Source: Alphaproteobacteria bacterium
GTDB lineage: Bacteria; Pseudomonadota; Alphaproteobacteria; Rhizobiales; Devosiaceae
Assembly: GCA_018820005.1 (NCBI GenBank)
Contig: JAHJOS010000550.1
Coordinates: 1 to 6,011, forward strand
Direction: 5' to 3'
DNA: 6,011 bases
A program made the position numbers and the translations under genes. Position 1 is the stretch's first letter, and every line of letters starts with the position of its first letter. A model generated the notes under the pieces. That model was not told where the DNA came from. It did no database searches and was given only the letters and a program-made list of their open reading frames with translations. Positions 5,789 to 6,011 of this stretch are shown here, one piece after another.

Positions 5789-6011
5789 GCGAGCGCATTC
5801 GCCTCGATCTGGCACTCGAGCAGCGCGGCCTGGCGCCCAGCCGCGCCCGGGCGCGCGATGCCATCCTGCGCGGCACGGTTACCATCAATGGCGTCACGGC
5901 GCACAAGCAGAACCAGATGGTGGCCAAGGATGATGTGCTGGGGCTGAGCGATCCGGCCGCCAATTATGTGTCGCGCGCCGCCCTCAAGCTGGTGGCGGGC
6001 CTTGATGCCGG
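5785..6011 (+). CDS. tlyA: TlyA-family S4-domain rRNA 2'-O-methyltransferase, 3' end cut by window edge
   Basis: 75 complete codons are visible. Residues about 4-60 form an S4 RNA-binding domain: RLDLALEQRGLAPSRARARDAI followed by G-x-V-x-ING, then Y-V-SRAALKL (61-69), the conserved linker leading into the Rossmann/FtsJ-type methyltransferase domain that lies beyond the window. TlyA enzymes 2'-O-methylate cytidines in 16S and/or 23S rRNA using S-adenosylmethionine; the old name is haemolysin A. Whether this one modifies one or both sites cannot be judged here. The ATG at 5785 overlaps the upstream TGA (ATGA), so translation is probably coupled; GGG just before it may help initiation. Confidence 0.9.
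   Translation, partial: MSERIRLDLALEQRGLAPSRARARDAILRGTVTINGVTAHKQNQMVAKDDVLGLSDPAANYVSRAALKLVAGLDA

Noticed and set aside
5330..5815. 161-codon open frame on the minus strand
   Set aside because: Antisense to the SCO gene and the tlyA start; the CxxxC and His copper motifs show that the plus strand is coding.
1..6011. Mobile element, CRISPR array, tRNA/rRNA or a novel defence-type system
   Set aside because: No transposase or integrase motifs, no regularly spaced repeats and no tRNA-like cloverleaf were seen, and every gene belongs to a recognised core family with uniform base composition.

Overview
The window reads as ordinary core chromosome from a high-GC alphaproteobacterium. The best guess is Hyphomicrobiales (Rhizobiales), possibly Devosia-like. 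That guess rests on the GC-rich codon use, on best recollection of the gene order (pdxH divergent from a class B J-protein; a histone-deacetylase-fold gene followed by xseB and tlyA) and on the protein sequences. No database search was possible, so the genus is inference.

Layout: about 97% of the window is covered by eight genes or the short gaps between them, and no gene-free stretch exceeds 110 bases. Left block (minus strand): a multi-pass DUF898/YjgN-family membrane protein that runs off the left edge, preceded by pdxH (pyridoxamine/pyridoxine 5'-phosphate oxidase). A 97-base divergent region separates pdxH from a plus-strand class B DnaJ/CbpA-like co-chaperone. The co-chaperone gene converges, with directly abutting stop codons, on a minus-strand Sua5/TsaC-type L-threonylcarbamoyladenylate synthase gene (t6A tRNA modification). 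A second short divergent region of about 70 bases leads to a plus-strand block: histone-deacetylase-family zinc hydrolase, xseB (exonuclease VII small subunit), an SCO1/SenC copper-chaperone-like protein, and the start of a TlyA-family rRNA 2'-O-methyltransferase cut by the right edge.

The genes do not form one pathway. They serve cofactor synthesis (PLP), protein folding, tRNA modification, deacetylation of an unknown substrate, DNA repair/degradation, cytochrome oxidase assembly and rRNA methylation. The plus-strand run from 3903 to the end is compact (a 10-base gap, an 82-base gap, then a 4-base ATGA overlap) and may be co-transcribed in part. The clearest oddities are: an SCO gene lying between xseB and tlyA, where relatives as I recall often carry dxs; divergent promoters that appear to share one -10 element; TTG and GTG starts in the plus-strand block; and a convergent gene pair with no space for a terminator. 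I found no mobile element, CRISPR array, RNA gene or credible novel multi-gene system.
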